64,000 bases of DNA. It comes from Stenocarpella maydis. Taxonomy: Eukaryota > Ascomycota > Sordariomycetes > Diaporthales > Diaporthaceae. The DNA lies in contig NQMI01000010.1 of assembly GCA_002270565.1 (NCBI GenBank), positions 133,991 to 197,990 on the forward strand. The letters are read 5' to 3'. The notes beneath the pieces were generated by a model. The model saw only the letters and a list, made by a program, of their open reading frames with translations, was not told the origin of the DNA and made no database searches. Positions 60,454-64,000 of the stretch are shown in pieces. Made by a program: the position numbers and the translations under genes. Position 1 is the stretch's first letter. Each line of letters starts with the position of its first letter.

Positions 60454-62000
60454 TTATTTATTATCCACCGCTCCACTCCTCGCAGTGACCAAGTCGGCGA
60501 CGCTCACAATCAGCACACCGCCCATGGTGTCAAAAACAGCTACTGCCGCGCTGAACTCCCGCCGGGTGTAGCTCCTCCGCTCTACTGCCATCAGTGGGAC
60601 CACCCCGTATGCCGACAGCGCCTTGCCGGGCTCCACGTCCTCGGCCGGCTTCCGCAGGCCGGATGGGACTTGGCCCGGGGCCTGGGGAGCCGCCGGCGTC
60701 GGGAGCGGATTCTGAGGGTCATAGGCAAGTTCCAGCACCGCAAGCTGCTCCCTGCCGTCGATGGGTTCGAGTCTTTGAGCGACTGCCGCTACTGCTCGTA
60801 CCAGGGGTTCCCGGCAGTGATACCCACGTTGCGCATCCACCCAATGTCCAGCGAGAGAGACCGCTGACCCTTAGCGACATGGTGGCGGGCCAGAGCATCC
60901 TAGAATGTGCAGCTCCACGCGCAGTTGGTCGAAGCCATCTGGCCTGCCACCCCGGCGAGGGACGCGAGGAGCACCAAGAACCCAAAATCCTTGGGGAGGA
61001 GCCGGTGCAGGGCCCACGAGGTCTTCCCCTCGGACTTCATGGTGAGTTCCAATTGCGCAAATGTCATGTTCGCCATGGTGGCGTCTTGGAGCACCATGGT
61101 CCCCGTTGGCGCAACCCTTGATTGGCGGCAGAGTCCTGGGGCACCCTTCCAGGAGGCTGCTGAGGCTGGAATCGTCAGACACGTCACATTGGGGCGCGAT
61201 GACCTGTAGCTGTGTAATCATGTCGGCGGCGGCCCTGGGTGAAGCACATGACCGGGAGGGCACAATCAAGTGCTTTTACTCCTCCGTCGGCCACCCAGTT
61301 GAGAATCAATCGGGCCAGACCAGCGGACCCCAGCGGATGTCCTGCAAGATAGAGAACCGATCGCCATACCAGAGTCCCTGCTCAGGGGCGTAGTTGTAAT
61401 GGACCTTTGGGTCCACAGGCTTGTCACAACTCTGTGTTGCCCGCTCGTGCTGCCTCTTCACGTCTTGTTCTACCAGTCGCCTCTCATCGTCGACGTCATC
61501 CGCTGCGGCCGATTCAACATATACAACCATGATCGTAGCGTGCGAGTACTCAGTCCATTGTTCGTTTCGGTAGGAGAATATGGTCGTCTCCCGCCTGGTG
61601 GCCTAGAGGCCGCAACGTGAGTGATGTTTCTGTGCGGTCCTCCCAAGTATCCTCGATGACGATGGGACTGATGAAGGTTGCTTCCTTCGGAAAGAAAACT
61701 GCGACGATGCTGTCGGCCAGTACCATTCTCTGAACAGCTTCGATAGCCATAATCTACATTTCTGCTGCTGGAGAATACCATAGTGTCACTAATCATATGG
61801 CGACTGGCGAATAGAGTGGAATCGATGGTGAGGAAATTCCTCCACCGAGGCTCCAGTACATTCTAGTCCGAGACGCGGTCCCCGAGTATCTCTCCTTTTC
61901 GCAGTCTGTACTCGCGGGAGATCCGTGATTCTGCCCGGTACCTGTTGGAGTACTCGAATTGGTACCCGGAACAGTCGACCAGGAACGCGGGCTTCCTATC
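60454..62000 (-). pseudogene. Highly reducing polyketide synthase relic (DH-KR-ACP remnants)
   Basis: Read on the minus strand, the fragments are in iterative HR-PKS order. First is the AT-to-DH linker (FLVDCSGYQFEYSNRYRAES, SREYRLRKGEILG), then DH pieces (SMAIEAVQ-like block near 61750; VDPKVHYNYAPEQGLWYGDR, ILQDIRWG). KR follows with IVPSRSCASPRAAADMITQL, CDVSDDSSLSSLLEGCP, then LHRLLPKDFGFLVLLASLAG and [20 protein letters not shown]. The ACP is last (EDVEPGKALSAYGV ... LMAVERRS, VAVFDTMGG). The KR nucleotide-binding glycines, any methyltransferase and enoylreductase are absent between DH and KR. The KR tyrosine position reads Cys, and the ACP GVDSL motif reads GVVPL, so the phosphopantetheine serine is gone. 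Stops and frame shifts are frequent. KS and AT cannot be identified. Confidence 0.82.
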
Positions 62001-63691
62001 TGCTGGCTGCTGGGTGGCCAGTTGATTGCCGAGATCGAAATGAAATGACCATAGCAGTGTACTGCTGCAGTTAGTTTGCGCCCTTGATATGATGCGTCTG
62101 ATGAAAGGCCAAGATGCACTTAAGTATTGGGTGGGAAGCGTATCTTTGACCCTGACGTTCCATGGCAAAGTCTGCGAGGACGCTTCGGCCCGGGCCATCC
62201 TCACTGTCGAAGTCAAGCCTGTTCCTGTCGTGGTGTATTTAAAAGTCTTGGATGCAGGGTCCCCAGAAACCAACATATAAAATAATGTTAATAAGATAAA
62301 ATCTCGCCAAGGTCGTGCATGATTGTTCTGCGAATATCGTATTCCAGTGCTGGTACGTTGTTTATATGGACTCATTTGCCATGCTAGCCATTGCTGTATC
62401 CTCTTCAGCAGCGACGCTTGCTATCCGCGTCTGAAGAATCCTGTGGATATCGTTGCCCTGCTCTCAAGGCCCTATTGTGCGCTGCAATGCCTGCTCGGAG
62501 TTATACCAGAAAATTTATATGCTGAATCTTAGTTGTTAACGATCTGATAGAGCCTTTGGATTCATAGATTTGCAAGGAGCTAGCCGTCGCCCTGGAGCTT
62601 CTATATCTTGTGGTAATAACAGTCCCATGACCCTCTGGGTTGGTACCACTTGGAGCCGACGTGATAGATGACCGGGAAGATCCCCTTGGCCTCGTCAGGA
62701 CCGGTCTGCTCCAGATCGCCTGGTCCGACTGAATGGACGGACCTCTGATCAAATTAGCAATGCCTTTTGTACACAAGGTGGTACAAATCCCTGCTAATGC
62801 CATGCTAACTTGTCGTTCAGGTTTATGCCTTTGTGATTTCCCCAGGAGAAATCACGCATTGCCTGGGCGCCATCAAATGCCTTTGTGGAAGCTTCGCAGA
62901 AGCTCTCCCGGTTTTTCCAAGAACAAATGATGCCATTCTCACCGATGATAGCGCCGCCTGGACGAGAAACCTGAAGGTTGAGCCAGGGAGCGCAATCTTA
63001 TCAAAGAGATGCAATTGAGAGATGCTGGAGAAGCGGCAATACTGTGTTCTTCTTGCGACGGATGATCTCCACGACGTCAGGTGAGACGGCCATTTTTGGG
63101 TTGGGTATAATAACTGTATAATCTGTACGCTCCTAATATTTGAATGAACTTACAGCTCTTGCCTATACAGCCAGCCAGCCAGCCAGCCAGCCAGCCAAAT
63201 AATTAGTAGGTCCTCGCGGATCGTCGTCTGCAAGGTGAGGGAAGAATGAACTGTCCCTTGAAGCCATCAACTTACAAGGTTGAATGTGTAGTGTAGTCAA
63301 TCACAGAGGTGAGATCTGAGATACCCTAACCCTCGAGTTTAGGAGCTAACTCGGCTGGTGTTATCAGTAGTGGGCTGACAGGGGCCATGAGGGACCACTC
63401 AAAGCTCGGCTAGAAAAGTCGCAGCGGTCGCGTCTCCTTGAATCGCGTGCACTTTCATTTGCATCATCATCGCCCATACCAGACAACCTCGAACCTGAAC
63501 ATTGCAAGGGCTGCCCGACCTTCCAGCCGCTTTCAGGCCACCATCGACCACCACTCCCAAAATCGCATATACCCTTGAGAACAAGCACCGGTGACCCTTT
63601 GCTCTTGCTACCCGTCGTCCTTCGTCAGCCATAAGCGCCTTTGTGGGGCGCCTGCGCCTGCACCTCTGCCACCAGCAGCGTCTTGCCCACA
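62001..63691. other. Eroded region and upstream region of the DDT-domain gene
   Basis: The left part may contain further unrecognisable PKS sequence; I found no convincing KS or AT motif. A (CAGC)n repeat of about seven units lies at 63168-63196. A short CCCTAACCCT word near 63325 is too short to be telomeric. The last few hundred bases should hold the promoter of the next gene. Confidence 0.4.
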
Positions 63692-64000
63692 ATGACCTCC
63701 AGAAAGCGGTCTCTGCGCGAGGCCAACATCGAACCTTCGCACCAAAACCAGGAGGAATCTTTGATCCACAAGCTCAGGAACTCGTTCTACTTTGCAAATC
63801 TCTACCAATGGATCTGCATATTCGGCAAGGTGGTCAAAATCGACGACAATCTCAATATCGAGGTACGCGCCTTTGGCTTCCTGATGCCGTACCACCCCCA
63901 AGATGACCCCGATTCTAATGACCAGTAAAATAGGACCTCGAGACGGAATGTCTTAAGCCTGGATCGATGGCTTTACAAGACATTGGTCTCTCCATGCTGA
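63692..64000 (+). CDS. DDT-domain (PHD-finger/RSF1-like) chromatin protein, N terminus only
   Basis: Exon 1 (63692-63862) codes MTSRKRSLREANIEPSHQ and runs on to LIHKLRNSFYFANLYQWICI, then FGKVVKIDDNLNIE. A 71-bp GT-AG intron (63863-63933) leads to exon 2, DLETECLKPGSMALQDIGLS, which runs off the window. The aromatic helix (FANLYQWICIFG) followed by an acidic, leucine-patterned helix is the start of a DDT/WHIM-type module found in fungal PHD-finger proteins related to RSF1 and ISWI-complex subunits. Such proteins act in the nucleus on nucleosome spacing. With only 79 residues visible, the downstream PHD finger is expected but not seen. The basic start (SRKRS) may be a nuclear signal. Confidence 0.72.

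Noticed and set aside
62501..63014. Possible KS or AT domain of the PKS
   Set aside because: Short frames on the minus strand do not show the KS active-site cysteine block, the HGTGT motif or the AT GHSxG motif.
63322..63334. CCCTAACCCT telomere-like word
   Set aside because: Fewer than two repeat units; far too short for telomeric or interstitial telomere DNA.

Overview
The window is nuclear DNA of a filamentous ascomycete, most likely a Sordariomycete. The genes have short GT-AG introns (about 50-140 nt, with one of about 416 nt inferred), often with CTAAC-like branch sites. Their products are fungal: Pxr1, a Zn2Cys6 regulator with a fungal middle homology region, a Bem3-type RhoGAP, the Cch1 calcium channel and a fungal cell-wall proline-rich protein. 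No bacterial operons, CRISPR arrays, tRNA or rRNA genes were seen. The exact genus cannot be told from the sequence alone.

Left part (1-19.5 kb) is the gene-rich core. In order it holds the 3' portion of a Tel2 (TTT complex) gene (+), cox17 (+, three exons), a small coiled-coil protein (-), a pxr1/PINX1-type G-patch gene (+) sharing a 394-bp bidirectional promoter with it, a cell-wall proline-rich protein (-), a BTB/POZ-like protein (-, six exons) and a Zn2Cys6 transcription factor (-, two exons). The gaps at 5.4-6.9, 7.9-12.6 and 14.7-16.8 kb show no supportable intact gene.

Middle (19.5-47.2 kb) holds one large gene, a Bem3-like RhoGAP (-, 23.6-29.0 kb), followed by about 18 kb that is gene-poor, rich in simple repeats and littered with gene relics. 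I recognise a broken gamma-glutamylcyclotransferase/AIG2-like gene (41.5-42.0 kb, +) and a heavily broken multicopper oxidase (laccase-like, 43.6-45.1 kb, +). I also propose one coherent three-exon gene of unknown function (40.1-41.1 kb, -). A 95-aa protein that looks conserved lies at 47.0-47.2 kb (-).

Right part (47.2-64 kb) has an apparently empty 4.8-kb spacer, the cch1 calcium-channel gene (-, four exons, 2185 aa), an internally deleted and stop-ridden highly reducing polyketide synthase relic (60.5-62.0 kb, -), and the first two exons of a DDT-domain chromatin protein (+) running off the window.

The intact genes serve basic cell biology: PIKK maturation (Tel2), mitochondrial copper delivery (Cox17), ribosome/telomerase functions (Pxr1), polarity GTPase control (Bem3) and calcium influx (Cch1). 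The accessory material (PKS, multicopper oxidase, AIG2-like) is all decayed. Several premature stops fall where a CGA, CAG or TGG codon is expected, which fits C-to-T type decay such as RIP, although frameshifts and deletions are also present. No clearly new molecular system is visible. The items most worth following are the relics, the unassigned 241-aa gene, two over-represented short words (TACGGAGTA and CCTAGGTA), an intronic perfect hairpin and tandem bZIP-type sites.
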